Shown one piece after another: positions 1-7,639 of a stretch of 18,357 nt of DNA. The DNA comes from Dehalococcoidia bacterium. Lineage in GTDB: Bacteria > Chloroflexota > Dehalococcoidia > GIF9 > UBA5629. Both the position numbers and the translations under genes were made by a program. The stretch is from contig JAFGLP010000161.1 of NCBI GenBank assembly GCA_016927965.1, positions 1-18,357 of the forward strand. The letters are read 5' to 3'. Every line of letters starts with the position of its first letter. Position 1 is the first letter of the stretch. The notes under the pieces were generated by a model that saw only the letters and a program-made list of their open reading frames with translations, was not told the DNA's origin and did not search any database.

Positions 1-2
1 AT

Positions 3-77
3 TGGTGGCAGCGACTAGATTTGAACTAGTGACCAAGGGCTTATGAGTCCCCTGCTCTACCACTGAGCTACGCTGCC
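3..77 (-). tRNA. tRNA with CAU anticodon (Met or Ile2)
   Basis: The reverse complement folds into a full cloverleaf: acceptor stem GGCAGCG/CGCTGCC, D stem GCTC/GAGC, anticodon loop CTCATAA, T stem ACTAG/CTAGT with loop TTCAAAT, discriminator A and an encoded CCA. The first base pair is G-C, so it is not a bacterial initiator tRNA, which has a 1-72 mismatch. CAU can be elongator Met or lysidine-modified Ile2; the TGGTC variable loop resembles E. coli Ile2, but I cannot decide. The anticodon stem has an A31/G39 mismatch next to the loop and a G27-U43 wobble. Confidence 0.95.
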
Positions 78-194
78 ACGACAACTTAGAATTCTACCCA
101 ACCATGCTCTCCCTGTCAATGCAGCCACCCCCCCACATTTTCATTTATACCCCCCGGCGACATATAATATGGAGTTTTTATGCGCCCGGACCCG

Positions 195-224
195 TTGACA
201 CATATCCACCGGATATAGTAATAT
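195..224 (+). promoter_or_regulatory. Candidate promoter of the ArsR-family gene
   Basis: A perfect TTGACA -35 at 195-200 is followed after 18 bases by TAATAT (219-224). The spacing is slightly long and the -10 is imperfect. It lies about 57 bases before the regulator's start codon. A second unpaired -10-like TATAAT occurs at 163-168 with no convincing -35. The rest of 78-280 is AT-rich and shows no gene. Confidence 0.5.
202..216 (+). promoter_or_regulatory. Inverted repeat, candidate operator of the ArsR-family regulator
   Basis: ATATCC (202-207) and GGATAT (211-216) form a perfect 6-bp inverted repeat separated by ACC. It sits in the spacer between the candidate -35 and -10, where a bound repressor would block RNA polymerase. 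ArsR/SmtB proteins are dimers that commonly bind AT-rich dyads in their own promoters, so autoregulation is a reasonable inference. Confidence 0.45.
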
Positions 225-280
225 ATCATACAAGTTTACTACTAATGTGCATGTGCGCATAATTATGTGAGGCAACTAGA

Positions 281-622
281 ATGCGTGACCTACTAAAAAT
301 TTTTAAAGCACTGTCTGACGAAACAAGGTTAAGGATCCTTTATTTACTCATGGAAAGGGAAGCCTGCGTACTGGAGATCAAGCAAGCCATGAGGATAAGC
401 CAGACCCGCGCTTCCCGCAACCTGGGTATACTGCATGACGCCAGGCTGCTCAAAGCCCGCCGCGACGGCCCACTGGTATTCTACTCACTCGATACCAGGC
501 AGATTAAACAGAGCTGCAACGGGCTGGACGCCATTGTTAAACAGGCCTTCGAGATGGACCAGACGGCGCTGCTGCACCGCGAGCGCCTGAAGAGGCCGGT
601 GGCAAGACTGACCGATAAATAG
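281..622 (+). CDS. ArsR/SmtB-family transcriptional regulator
   Basis: This 113-residue protein is a single winged helix-turn-helix of the ArsR family. It opens with the typical FKALSDETRLRILYLL helix (residues 8-23), has the recognition helix near residues 38-53 (SQTRASRNLGILHD), and a wing ending in VFYSLD. The ATG at 281 has TGAGG 8 bases upstream. The E. coli ArsR metal site ELCVC is absent: the equivalent segment is ACVLEI with one Cys (C29), so arsenic or antimony sensing through that site is unlikely. The hydrogenase operon starts 91 bases downstream from its own promoter on the same strand, so control of hydrogenase expression is plausible but inferred. The signal it senses is unknown. 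Confidence 0.9.
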   Translation: MRDLLKIFKALSDETRLRILYLLMEREACVLEIKQAMRISQTRASRNLGILHDARLLKARRDGPLVFYSLDTRQIKQSCNGLDAIVKQAFEMDQTALLHRERLKRPVARLTDK

Positions 623-643
623 CAGCCTCCCTTTACATGCCGA

Positions 644-672
644 TTGACAATTGACTGCTTTGGTAGTTTAAT
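644..672 (+). promoter_or_regulatory. Promoter of the mvhDGA operon
   Basis: TTGACA at 644-649 and TTTAAT at 667-672 are separated by exactly 17 bases, a near-consensus sigma70-type promoter. It lies just after the regulator gene and 42 bases before mvhD. A short dyad AGCG-GT-CGCT (687-696) falls in the expected early transcribed region and might be an operator, but it is short. Confidence 0.65.
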
Positions 673-713
673 TATTAAGGCCTGCGAGCGGTCGCTATCG
701 ATAATATACTGAT

Positions 714-1139
714 ATGACAAACTTTGAACCTAAGATCGTCGCATTTCTCTGCAACTGGTGCTCATACCGGGGGGCAGATCTGGCAGGTACTTCCAGGATG
801 AAGTGTGCCGCCAATGTCCGTGCCATCCGCGTTATGTGCAGCGGTCGCATCGAACCCGCTTTTATTCTGCGTGCCTTCGAGCTGGGCGCCGACGGCGTCC
901 TCGTCCTGGGCTGTCATCCGGGCGACTGCCACTATGCCGAGGGCAACTACAAGGCCCTGCGCCGCATGACGCTTTTGAAAAGAACGCTCAAACAGCTCGG
1001 CATCGAGGAAGACAGGTTCCAGCTTGATTGGGTCTCAGCGTCGGAAGGCGACCGCTTCTCGCACATTGTAAATGAGATGACCGAAAAGATCAGGGCTTTG
1101 GGCCCGTACAAACAGACGGAGGAGTCGAACATTGGCTAA
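714..1139 (+). CDS. mvhD: MvhD-family hydrogenase iron-sulfur subunit
   Basis: The 141-residue protein matches the MvhD/FrhD family, the small subunit that in methanogens carries a [2Fe-2S] cluster and passes electrons from the group 3c hydrogenase to heterodisulfide reductase HdrA. It begins with the family pattern IVAFLCNWCSYRGADLAG, with Cys13 and Cys16, followed by C31, C42, and C67 and C72 in the GCHPGDCHY motif. No strong ribosome binding site precedes the ATG at 714, but the protein alignment starts correctly there. The last 8 bases overlap the mvhG start. No hdrA is present in the window, so the electron acceptor is not shown. It is cytoplasmic, with no signal peptide or membrane segment. 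Confidence 0.92.
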   Translation: MTNFEPKIVAFLCNWCSYRGADLAGTSRMKCAANVRAIRVMCSGRIEPAFILRAFELGADGVLVLGCHPGDCHYAEGNYKALRRMTLLKRTLKQLGIEEDRFQLDWVSASEGDRFSHIVNEMTEKIRALGPYKQTEESNIG

Positions 1140-2094
1140 GCTAAAGGTCGCCCTCTACTGGGCCGCCTCCTGCGGCGGCTGCGAGATTGCCACCCTGGCC
1201 ATCGGCGACAAGATATTGAAGCTGGCCGAGGCGGCTGACATCGTCTTCTGGCCGGTCGCCATCGATACCAAGTACGACGACGTGGAAAAGATGGAGGACG
1301 GCAGCATCGACGCCTGCCTCTTCAACGGCGCCATCCGCAACTCGGAAAACGAGCACATGGCCAAACTGCTGCGTAAAAAATCTAAAATTATGATCGCCTA
1401 CGGCTCCTGCGCCTACGAGGGCTGCATCCCCGGGCTGGCTAATTTCTACACTGATAAAATGATCATGGATACCGTTTACCTTGAGGGACCTTCTACGGAC
1501 AACCCAGACAGGGTCATCCCGCAGACAAAGGTTACCGTCCCCGAGGGCGAGCTCGACCTGCCCGAATTTTATAATACCGTGAAGACGCTGGGACAGACGG
1601 TCGAGGTGGATTATTTCGTCCCCGGCTGCCCGCCTGAAGAGCGTACTACCTGGCTGGCGCTGGAAGCGCTGATCAGCGGCAAACTCCCGCCCAAAGGAGC
1701 GGTCATCACACATCCCGCCAATACCGTCTGCAATGATTGTCCCCGCGTCAAGCAGGAAAAGAAAATCAAGGCCTTCCACAGGCCCTATGAGCTTATCCCC
1801 GATCCGGAAGTATGCCTGCTCGAACAGGGCTTTCTCTGTTACGGTATAGCCACACGCGGCGGCTGCGGCGCCCCCTGCCCGCAGGCCAACATGCCCTGCA
1901 CCGGCTGCTATGGCCCGGTCGAGGGTGTGAGCGACCAGGGCAGCCATTTTCTCTCCGCTCTGGCCTCTATCATCGATTCCAACGATCCTGAAGAGATCGC
2001 TCAGATACTGGACGGCATCGTAGATCCGGCAGGGACCGCCTACCGCTACAGCCTGCCCGCCTCGACCATCAACAGAGCGAGGTATCAGCCATGA
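1132..2094 (+). CDS. mvhG: [NiFe] hydrogenase small subunit, MvhG-like (group 3c)
   Basis: This 320-residue protein is the electron-transfer subunit of a cytoplasmic [NiFe] hydrogenase. The proximal [4Fe-4S] cluster is indicated by CGGC (C14, C17), GSC (C93) and GCPP (C166). Eight further Cys in the C-terminal part (C200, C203, C228, C236, C245, C249, C256, C259) fit two more [4Fe-4S] clusters. There is no twin-arginine signal, unlike periplasmic uptake hydrogenases. I chose the TTG at 1132 because GGAGGAG lies 7 bases upstream and the family N-terminus begins there; no ATG serves. It overlaps mvhD by 8 bases and its stop overlaps the mvhA start (ATGA), so the three genes are translationally coupled. 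Confidence 0.93.
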   Translation: MAKLKVALYWAASCGGCEIATLAIGDKILKLAEAADIVFWPVAIDTKYDDVEKMEDGSIDACLFNGAIRNSENEHMAKLLRKKSKIMIAYGSCAYEGCIPGLANFYTDKMIMDTVYLEGPSTDNPDRVIPQTKVTVPEGELDLPEFYNTVKTLGQTVEVDYFVPGCPPEERTTWLALEALISGKLPPKGAVITHPANTVCNDCPRVKQEKKIKAFHRPYELIPDPEVCLLEQGFLCYGIATRGGCGAPCPQANMPCTGCYGPVEGVSDQGSHFLSALASIIDSNDPEEIAQILDGIVDPAGTAYRYSLPASTINRARYQP

Positions 2095-3551
2095 GAAAGA
2101 TAGTCATCGATCCCATCACCAGGCTGGAGGGTCACGGCAAGATCACCATCTTTCTCAACGACGAAGGCAGTGTCGCCAACGCTTACCTGCAGATACCCGA
2201 GCTGCGCGGCTTTGAGAAGTTCTGCGAGGGCCGCCCCGTCGAAGACATGCCCCAGATAACGCAGCGCATCTGTGGAGTGTGCCCCGAAGCCCACCACGTA
2301 GCAGCCGCCAAGGCGCTGGACGATATGTTCCAGGTAGAGCCCACCTCTACCGCCAGGAAGCTGCGCGAGCTGCTTTACAGCGCCTTTTTTGTGACCGACC
2401 ACACTACGCATTTCTATATACTGGCAGGGCCCGATTTCATCATGGGGCCCGACGCCCCGGTAGATCAGCGCAATATCCTGGGCGTTATCGCCAAGGTAGG
2501 CATGGAGCTGGCCGGCAAGGTGTTGAATACCCGCAAGGAGAACCACTGGATCATCCAGACCATAGGCGGCAGGCAGATACACCCGGTCTTCGGCCTCCCC
2601 GGCGGTGTCAGCAAGAGCCTCTCCGCCGATGACAGGCAGCAGATAGAGGAGATAGCCAAACGCAATGTGGAGTTCGCTATATTATCGCTGAAAGTATTCG
2701 GCGATGTCGTGCTCAAGAACAAGGCCTACCTGGATATGATAGTCAGCGATACCTTCACACACAACACCTATTCCATGGGACTGGTGGATGATAAGAACAG
2801 AGTCAACTTCTACGACGGCAAGGTCCGCGTGGTGGACCCCTCCGGCAAGGAGTTCGTTAAATATGCACCGCACGATTACCTGGAGCACATCGCCGAGCAC
2901 GTCGAACCCTGGAGCTATACCAAGTTCACCTTCCTCAGAAAAATAGGATGGAAAGGCTTCATCGACGGCAAGGAAAGCGGCGTCTACCGCGCTACACCGC
3001 TCTCCCGGCTCAACGCCGCCGACGGTATGGCCACGCCGCTGGCACAGGAAGAATACCAGAAGATGTACGCCACCCTGGGCGGCAAACCCGTGCACTACAC
3101 GCTGGCCACTCACTGGGCACGCCTGATCGAGATCCTCTATGCCTCTGAAAGGATGCTGGAGCTCATCCAGGACAAAGAGATCACCGGGCCGAATATACGC
3201 AACATCCCCACCCACAAGCCCACCAAGGGCGTGGGCATAGTGGAAGCCCCACGAGGTACCCTCACACACCACTATATCGCCGATGAAAAAGGCCTCATTA
3301 AGAAATGCAACCTGATCGTCGGCACCACCAATAACCAGGCGGCCCTTCTCATGTCGGTCAAGAAGGCAGCCGAAGGACTGATCAAACCGGGAAAGGACAT
3401 ACCGGAATCGCTGCTGGACCAGATCGAGATGGCCTGGCGCCCCTACGACCCCTGCATGTCCTGCTCCACACATTCACTGCCGGGCCAACTGCCGCTGGCA
3501 GTCAGCATAGTCGATTCCAGCGGCGTTACAATCAAGAAACTGGTACGCTGA
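2091..3551 (+). CDS. mvhA: [NiFe] hydrogenase large subunit, MvhA-like (group 3c)
   Basis: This 486-residue catalytic subunit carries both signatures of the NiFe active site: RICGVC near the N-terminus (C61, C64) and DPCMSC near the C-terminus (C455, C458, followed by H461). These four Cys ligate the Ni-Fe(CN)2CO centre that splits or forms H2. After H461 there is a 25-residue tail, which in this family is removed by a dedicated endopeptidase after nickel insertion; no such protease is in the window. The ATG overlaps the mvhG stop. The partners are MvhG and MvhD. In methanogens the complex feeds electron bifurcation at HdrABC; here that partner must lie elsewhere, or a different one is used. 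Confidence 0.95.
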   Translation: MRKIVIDPITRLEGHGKITIFLNDEGSVANAYLQIPELRGFEKFCEGRPVEDMPQITQRICGVCPEAHHVAAAKALDDMFQVEPTSTARKLRELLYSAFFVTDHTTHFYILAGPDFIMGPDAPVDQRNILGVIAKVGMELAGKVLNTRKENHWIIQTIGGRQIHPVFGLPGGVSKSLSADDRQQIEEIAKRNVEFAILSLKVFGDVVLKNKAYLDMIVSDTFTHNTYSMGLVDDKNRVNFYDGKVRVVDPSGKEFVKYAPHDYLEHIAEHVEPWSYTKFTFLRKIGWKGFIDGKESGVYRATPLSRLNAADGMATPLAQEEYQKMYATLGGKPVHYTLATHWARLIEILYASERMLELIQDKEITGPNIRNIPTHKPTKGVGIVEAPRGTLTHHYIADEKGLIKKCNLIVGTTNNQAALLMSVKKAAEGLIKPGKDIPESLLDQIEMAWRPYDPCMSCSTHSLPGQLPLAVSIVDSSGVTIKKLVR

Positions 3552-3573
3552 CCATTTTTTAAAAAGCAATATC

Positions 3574-3607
3574 TGGGTGCAGGTTAATTTTATTAACCTT
3601 ATACCCA
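3574..3607 (+). other. Long hairpin between the two hydrogenase operons
   Basis: AGGTTAAT (3581-3588) and ATTAACCT (3592-3599) form a perfect 8-bp stem with a TTT loop, and TGGGT (3574-3578) pairs with ACCCA (3603-3607) outside it. No T run follows, so it is not a classic terminator. It could be an mRNA-processing or stabilising element, an attenuator, or an operator for the hyd genes. The rest of 3552-3674 is AT-rich, with no convincing promoter pair. Confidence 0.55.
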
Positions 3608-3674
3608 CTTATGAACATATTTGAATATGCTGTACAACCTTATATGCAAATAAAATAACCTGAAGGAGATGCGT

Positions 3675-4712
3675 ATGCAGAATAGGGTGCTTTCTAAGAG
3701 AGATCTGGCAGATTTTGTGAATGAGCTGATTAAAAGCAAGCCCGCCGGGGAGGTTATCGGCATCAAGGCGCAGGACAATAAGTTCAATTTCGGTCCGCTG
3801 AAGGACGCGGTGGAACTGCGGCTGGACTATGATGTATCGCTGCTGCCCCCCAAGAAGTACTTTTTCCCTCCGTCGGAGACTGTACTGAAATACGAGGTGG
3901 GAGATACGCCTAAAGTAGAGCCGGTGGTGACGGAAAAGACCATGTGCCTCATCGGGGTACACCCCTTCGATATTAGGGCCCTCATGCTGACCGACGCCGT
4001 TTACGGCGGCAGCAACCCTGATCCCAACTATTTTCTCAAAAGGAACACTTCAACCATCATCGGCGTGGACTGTCTTTCGCCCATCCCCAAGTCCTTCGCC
4101 GCCAGCATGGGCACCGCTGTTACCGAGGATGGCTTCGACCTTATGCTTACCGATATGGGCGACAGCTATTTCGTGACGGTCGGCACCAATAAGGGGGATA
4201 ACCTGATCAAGAAATTCGCCAAAACCGGGGAGGCGTCAGCCGCCGACCAGGAGAAACGCGATAAGATCCGCCAGCAAGCCCTCAAGAAATACAAGGTGAC
4301 GTTGAGTATGCAGCCGTCCGAGATACCGGCATTGCTCGATGAAAACTGGGACAGCGACCTTTTCAAAGAAAGGTCGAGCACCTGCTTCAGCTGCGGCTCC
4401 TGCGTGATGGTCTGCCCGACCTGCGTCTGCTTCGATGTGCAGGATGATATGGCCCTCAACATGAAAGTCGGCGAGCGCTACCGCCGCTGGGACGCCTGCA
4501 TGCTTGGTGAATTCGCCAAGGTGGCCAGTGGCGAGAACTTCCGCGAACACAAGGAGCAGAGGTTCCGGCACCGCATGTATCGCAAGGGCAAGTACCTGGT
4601 TGAACGCTATAAATTCCTCGGCTGCGTGGGCTGCGGCAGATGCGGCACCGCCTGCCTGGCCGATATCGCACTGCCTGCCGATACTTTTAATCTGCTCAAG
4701 GAGGTCAAATAA
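3675..4712 (+). CDS. hydB: Sulfhydrogenase beta subunit (HydB/AsrA-like ferredoxin subunit)
   Basis: This 345-residue protein belongs to the HydB/AsrA family, the ferredoxin-type subunit of group 3b hydrogenases that relays electrons between the flavin subunit and the hydrogenase small subunit. Two [4Fe-4S] motifs are visible: CFSCGSCVMVC (C237, C240, C243, C247) and CVGCGRCGTAC (C317, C320, C323, C327), with extra Cys at 250 and 252. I start it at the ATG at 3675, which is 6 bases after AGGAG. The in-frame ATG at 3669 touches that site and is too close. The stop and the next start overlap as TAATG. The related AsrA serves an anaerobic sulfite reductase, but the neighbouring hydD and hydA support a hydrogenase. 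Confidence 0.92.
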   Translation: MQNRVLSKRDLADFVNELIKSKPAGEVIGIKAQDNKFNFGPLKDAVELRLDYDVSLLPPKKYFFPPSETVLKYEVGDTPKVEPVVTEKTMCLIGVHPFDIRALMLTDAVYGGSNPDPNYFLKRNTSTIIGVDCLSPIPKSFAASMGTAVTEDGFDLMLTDMGDSYFVTVGTNKGDNLIKKFAKTGEASAADQEKRDKIRQQALKKYKVTLSMQPSEIPALLDENWDSDLFKERSSTCFSCGSCVMVCPTCVCFDVQDDMALNMKVGERYRRWDACMLGEFAKVASGENFREHKEQRFRHRMYRKGKYLVERYKFLGCVGCGRCGTACLADIALPADTFNLLKEVK

Positions 4713-5554
4713 TGGTAATGCAGCTTTCAGCCAAGCAATCGATTCATTTACCCCGCATTGCCTCGATCACACGTGTGGATCCCCTCAGCGACAGGGAGAA
4801 GGTATTCGAGCTTGTATTTGACGACGGCAAGGAGCTGGGGCAAAAGCCCGGCCAGTTCGTCGAGATTTCCATCTTCGGCATCGGCGAAGCCCCCATCTCG
4901 GTCACCTCTTCTCCCACACATAAAGGGTCGTTCGAACTGGCGGTCAGGGCCACCGGCAGCGTTACCAATGCGCTGCATGCGCTGGGCAAGGGCGCCAAGG
5001 TCGGCATCAGGGGGCCGTTCGGCAACGGCTTCCCCATCGACACGCTCAAAGGCAAGGATATCCTCTTCGTCGCCGGCGGCATCGGCCTCTTCCCCCTGCG
5101 CTCGCTGATCAACTACGTGCTGGATAACCGCAAGGATTTCGGCGATGTCACCACACTTTTCGGCTGCCGCTCGCCGCAGGAGCGGCTTTTCATCGGGCAA
5201 CTGGAGGAATGGAACACCTGCAAAGATATGTGCTTCATGGAGACCGTCGACCGCTGCTCCGACGATTCCTGGCAGGGCAACGTCGGCGTGATTACCACGC
5301 TCTTCACCCAAGTTACCTTCGATCCGTCTAAAACATACGCCATAGTGGTGGGGCCTCCCATCATGTACCGGTTCGTCATCGCCGAGTGCATCAAGAAGGG
5401 GCTTGCAGAGGACCATATCATCATGTCGCTGGAGCGCAGGATGAAATGCGGTGTGGGCAAGTGCGGTCACTGTCAGATAAACGGGCTGTACTGCTGCCAG
5501 GAGGGCCCGGTATTCACCTATGCACAGGTAAAATCCTTAAAGGAGGCGGTATAA
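4712..5554 (+). CDS. hydG: Sulfhydrogenase gamma subunit (HydG/AsrB-like, FAD/NAD(P)-binding)
   Basis: At 280 residues this fits the ferredoxin-NADP reductase-like gamma subunit that couples hydrogenase electrons to NAD(P)H. The N-terminal part is an FAD-binding beta barrel, the segment FVAGGIGLFPLRSLI near residue 120 is the pyridine-nucleotide site, and the C-terminal CGVGKCGHC (C246, C251, C254) with C261/C262 ligates a [2Fe-2S] cluster. AAGGAGGT ends 6 bases before the ATG. It overlaps hydB by one base and hydD follows immediately. AsrB of sulfite reductase has the same architecture; context decides for hydrogenase. Whether NADH or NADPH is preferred cannot be read from the sequence. Confidence 0.92.
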   Translation: MVMQLSAKQSIHLPRIASITRVDPLSDREKVFELVFDDGKELGQKPGQFVEISIFGIGEAPISVTSSPTHKGSFELAVRATGSVTNALHALGKGAKVGIRGPFGNGFPIDTLKGKDILFVAGGIGLFPLRSLINYVLDNRKDFGDVTTLFGCRSPQERLFIGQLEEWNTCKDMCFMETVDRCSDDSWQGNVGVITTLFTQVTFDPSKTYAIVVGPPIMYRFVIAECIKKGLAEDHIIMSLERRMKCGVGKCGHCQINGLYCCQEGPVFTYAQVKSLKEAV

Positions 5555-6295
5555 ATGAAACCCAGAGTTGCTTTCTTCGATTTCACTGGCTGCGAGGGCT
5601 GCCAGCTGGAAACGCTTAATTTCGACCTGGAGGTCGTAGACCTGATTAACGCAGTCGATATTGTAAATTTCCGCGAGGTCAGCTCGGACCGTTCTGATGA
5701 CTACGACATCGCCTTTGTTGAGGGCAGCATCACTACCGAAAAGGATATCGCCCGCTTACAGGATATCCGCAATAATGCCAAGATACTGGTGGCGCTGGGC
5801 GCCTGCGCCTGCACAGGCGGCGTCAACGCTCTGAAAAACTACTACCCCATGGAAGAGAACCTCAAGCTGGTCTACGGGGAAAATGCCAAGTGGTACAAGA
5901 CCATACCCACCCGCCCGGCGCACGGCGTCGTGCCTGTCGAGTATTTTCTCCACGGCTGCCCGCCTAACCGGCTGGAGGTCGTCAGGCTGATCAAATGCCT
6001 TTTAACCGGCAAGAAATTCGAGCAGTGCCACAACCCCGTCTGCGTCGAATGCAAGCTGGCCGAGAATATCTGCGCTTTCGAGCGCGGCGAGTTCTGCCTG
6101 GGACCGGTCACCCGCGGCGGCTGCAACGCCATCTGCATCACGGCAGGAAGAAAATGCTGGGGCTGCAGGTCTCTGGTAGATGAGCCCAACATCAACTCGC
6201 AGAAAGAGCTGCTGGCCAAGTACGACCTTACAGTAGAAGATGTGCTCAAGCAGTTCAGGATCTTTAACGGAACACTGGAGGTAGCAAAATCATGA
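5555..6295 (+). CDS. hydD: [NiFe] hydrogenase small (delta) subunit, group 3b
   Basis: This 246-residue protein is the small subunit of the second hydrogenase. The proximal cluster ligands are in TGCEGC (C13, C16), GACACTGG (C84/C86) and HGCPP (C135). Nine more Cys between 158 and 204, including CVEC, RGGC and CWGC, fit two additional [4Fe-4S] clusters. AAGGAGG lies 8 bases before the ATG. The stop overlaps the hydA start (ATGA). It is a distant paralogue of MvhG upstream, with the same C-terminal cysteine layout, but is shorter. It has no export signal, so it is cytoplasmic. Confidence 0.93.
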   Translation: MKPRVAFFDFTGCEGCQLETLNFDLEVVDLINAVDIVNFREVSSDRSDDYDIAFVEGSITTEKDIARLQDIRNNAKILVALGACACTGGVNALKNYYPMEENLKLVYGENAKWYKTIPTRPAHGVVPVEYFLHGCPPNRLEVVRLIKCLLTGKKFEQCHNPVCVECKLAENICAFERGEFCLGPVTRGGCNAICITAGRKCWGCRSLVDEPNINSQKELLAKYDLTVEDVLKQFRIFNGTLEVAKS

Positions 6296-7587
6296 CGACT
6301 GCCGATGTCAACTTCACAGTCCATCACCTGACCCGTGTCGAGGGTCACGGCAATATAGTAGTCAATGCCAGAGACGGCAGGATTGAAGAGGTCAAATGGG
6401 AAGTGGTCGAGTCGCCGCGCTTTTTCGAATCGATGCTGCGCGGCCTCAGCTACTCGGATGTCAATTTCGTGGCGCCGCGTATCTGCGGCATCTGCGCCGT
6501 GGCGCATGCCACCGCCTCCATCGAGGCAGTTGAAAACGCCTTCGGCATCGAGCTAACCGAGCAGGCATCTCTCGTACGTGAACTGCTGCTCGACGCTGAG
6601 ACCGTCACCAGCCATGTGCTGCATTTCTATTTCCTGGTAGCCCCCGACTTCTTCGGCGCCAGCAGCGTGATACCGCTGGCCTCCACACATACAGACGTCG
6701 TTCTGAGGGCACTGCGCATGAAGAAGATTGCCAATGACTGGGCCGACATTCTCTGCGGGCGCAAGACGCATCCCATCTCCATGGTGGCAGGCGGCTTCGT
6801 CAAATGGCCTGAGATCGAACAGCTCAGGAGGCTTAAGGAGACGCTGGAAGGGCAGTACATGAAAGATCTTGACGCCAGCGTGGAGCTGTTTAAGACGCTC
6901 AAGTTCCCTGATTTCATTCGTGAAACGGAATACATAGGCCTTTACCGTCCGGAAAAATACAGCTTCATCGGCGGCGCCATTGGCTCGACGGATTGCCCTC
7001 CTATCCCTATCAACGATTACCTCTCTGCAACCAACGAGTTCTGCGTGCCATGGTCGACCGCCAAGTTCACCAAGCACCTGCGGGACTCATACCAGGTCGG
7101 CGCGCTGGCACGCTTCAACGTTAACCACGATAAATTGCATCCTAAAGCAAAGAAGGTAGCAGAGACTTTCGGGCTTAAAGCACCCTGCTACAACCCGTTC
7201 TTTATCAGCGTAGCGCAGATCGTCGAGACCGTGCATGCCGTAGAGAACAGCATTATGATCCTGGACAAGCTTCTCACAAAAGGCATCAAGCAGGAGAAGC
7301 CTGAAGTCAAGGTGAAGGCCGGTCGCGGCGTCGGCGCAGTCGAAGCACCGCGCGGCATACTTTTCCACGACTACACCTTTGATGACAATGCCAACCTGAT
7401 CGCCGCCAACATCATCATCCCCACCAACGAGAACCACAACAGTATCCAGCACGATTTCGAGAAGCTGCTGCCTGAGATTATAGACCAGCCGCAGGACAAG
7501 ATCAGGCTGACCATGGAGATGCTGGTCAGGGCCTACGATCCCTGCATCTCCTGCTCCGCCCATATGCTGGAAGTAAAATTCAAATAA
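6292..7587 (+). CDS. hydA: [NiFe] hydrogenase large (alpha) subunit, group 3b
   Basis: The 431-residue catalytic subunit has RICGIC (C65, C68) and DPCISC (C418, C421, then H424) as the NiFe ligands. Only 7 residues (MLEVKFK) follow the His, a much shorter maturation tail than that of MvhA. Group 3b enzymes such as Pyrococcus sulfhydrogenase also have very short tails. With hydB, hydG and hydD it forms the BGDA order known from those enzymes, which oxidise NAD(P)H to make H2, or the reverse, and can reduce elemental sulfur or polysulfide. It is the last gene before a terminator-like hairpin. Confidence 0.95.
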   Translation: MTTADVNFTVHHLTRVEGHGNIVVNARDGRIEEVKWEVVESPRFFESMLRGLSYSDVNFVAPRICGICAVAHATASIEAVENAFGIELTEQASLVRELLLDAETVTSHVLHFYFLVAPDFFGASSVIPLASTHTDVVLRALRMKKIANDWADILCGRKTHPISMVAGGFVKWPEIEQLRRLKETLEGQYMKDLDASVELFKTLKFPDFIRETEYIGLYRPEKYSFIGGAIGSTDCPPIPINDYLSATNEFCVPWSTAKFTKHLRDSYQVGALARFNVNHDKLHPKAKKVAETFGLKAPCYNPFFISVAQIVETVHAVENSIMILDKLLTKGIKQEKPEVKVKAGRGVGAVEAPRGILFHDYTFDDNANLIAANIIIPTNENHNSIQHDFEKLLPEIIDQPQDKIRLTMEMLVRAYDPCISCSAHMLEVKFK

Positions 7588-7594
7588 GCTCCTT

Positions 7595-7626
7595 ACAGGG
7601 CGCACCTTCAGGTGCGCCCTGTCTTT
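7595..7626 (+). terminator. Terminator-like hairpin after hydA
   Basis: A perfect 12-bp stem, ACAGGGCGCACC (7595-7606) with GGTGCGCCCTGT (7611-7622), closes a TTCA loop 7 bases after the hydA stop and is followed by CTTTACT. The T tract is short, but the GC-rich stem and position fit a Rho-independent terminator of the hyd operon. Confidence 0.8.
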
Positions 7627-7639
7627 ACTGATAACTGAT

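Noticed and set aside
281..622. Arsenic-resistance regulator
   Set aside because: The ArsR fold is clear but the arsenic-type ELCVC metal site is missing and no ars genes are nearby.
1141..1947. Long open reading frame on the minus strand opposite mvhG (268 codons), with similar ones opposite mvhA (2682-3473) and hydG (4748-5470)
   Set aside because: They are antisense frames of well-identified genes, kept open by GC-rich codon bias; their translations match no family I recognise and have no ribosome binding sites.
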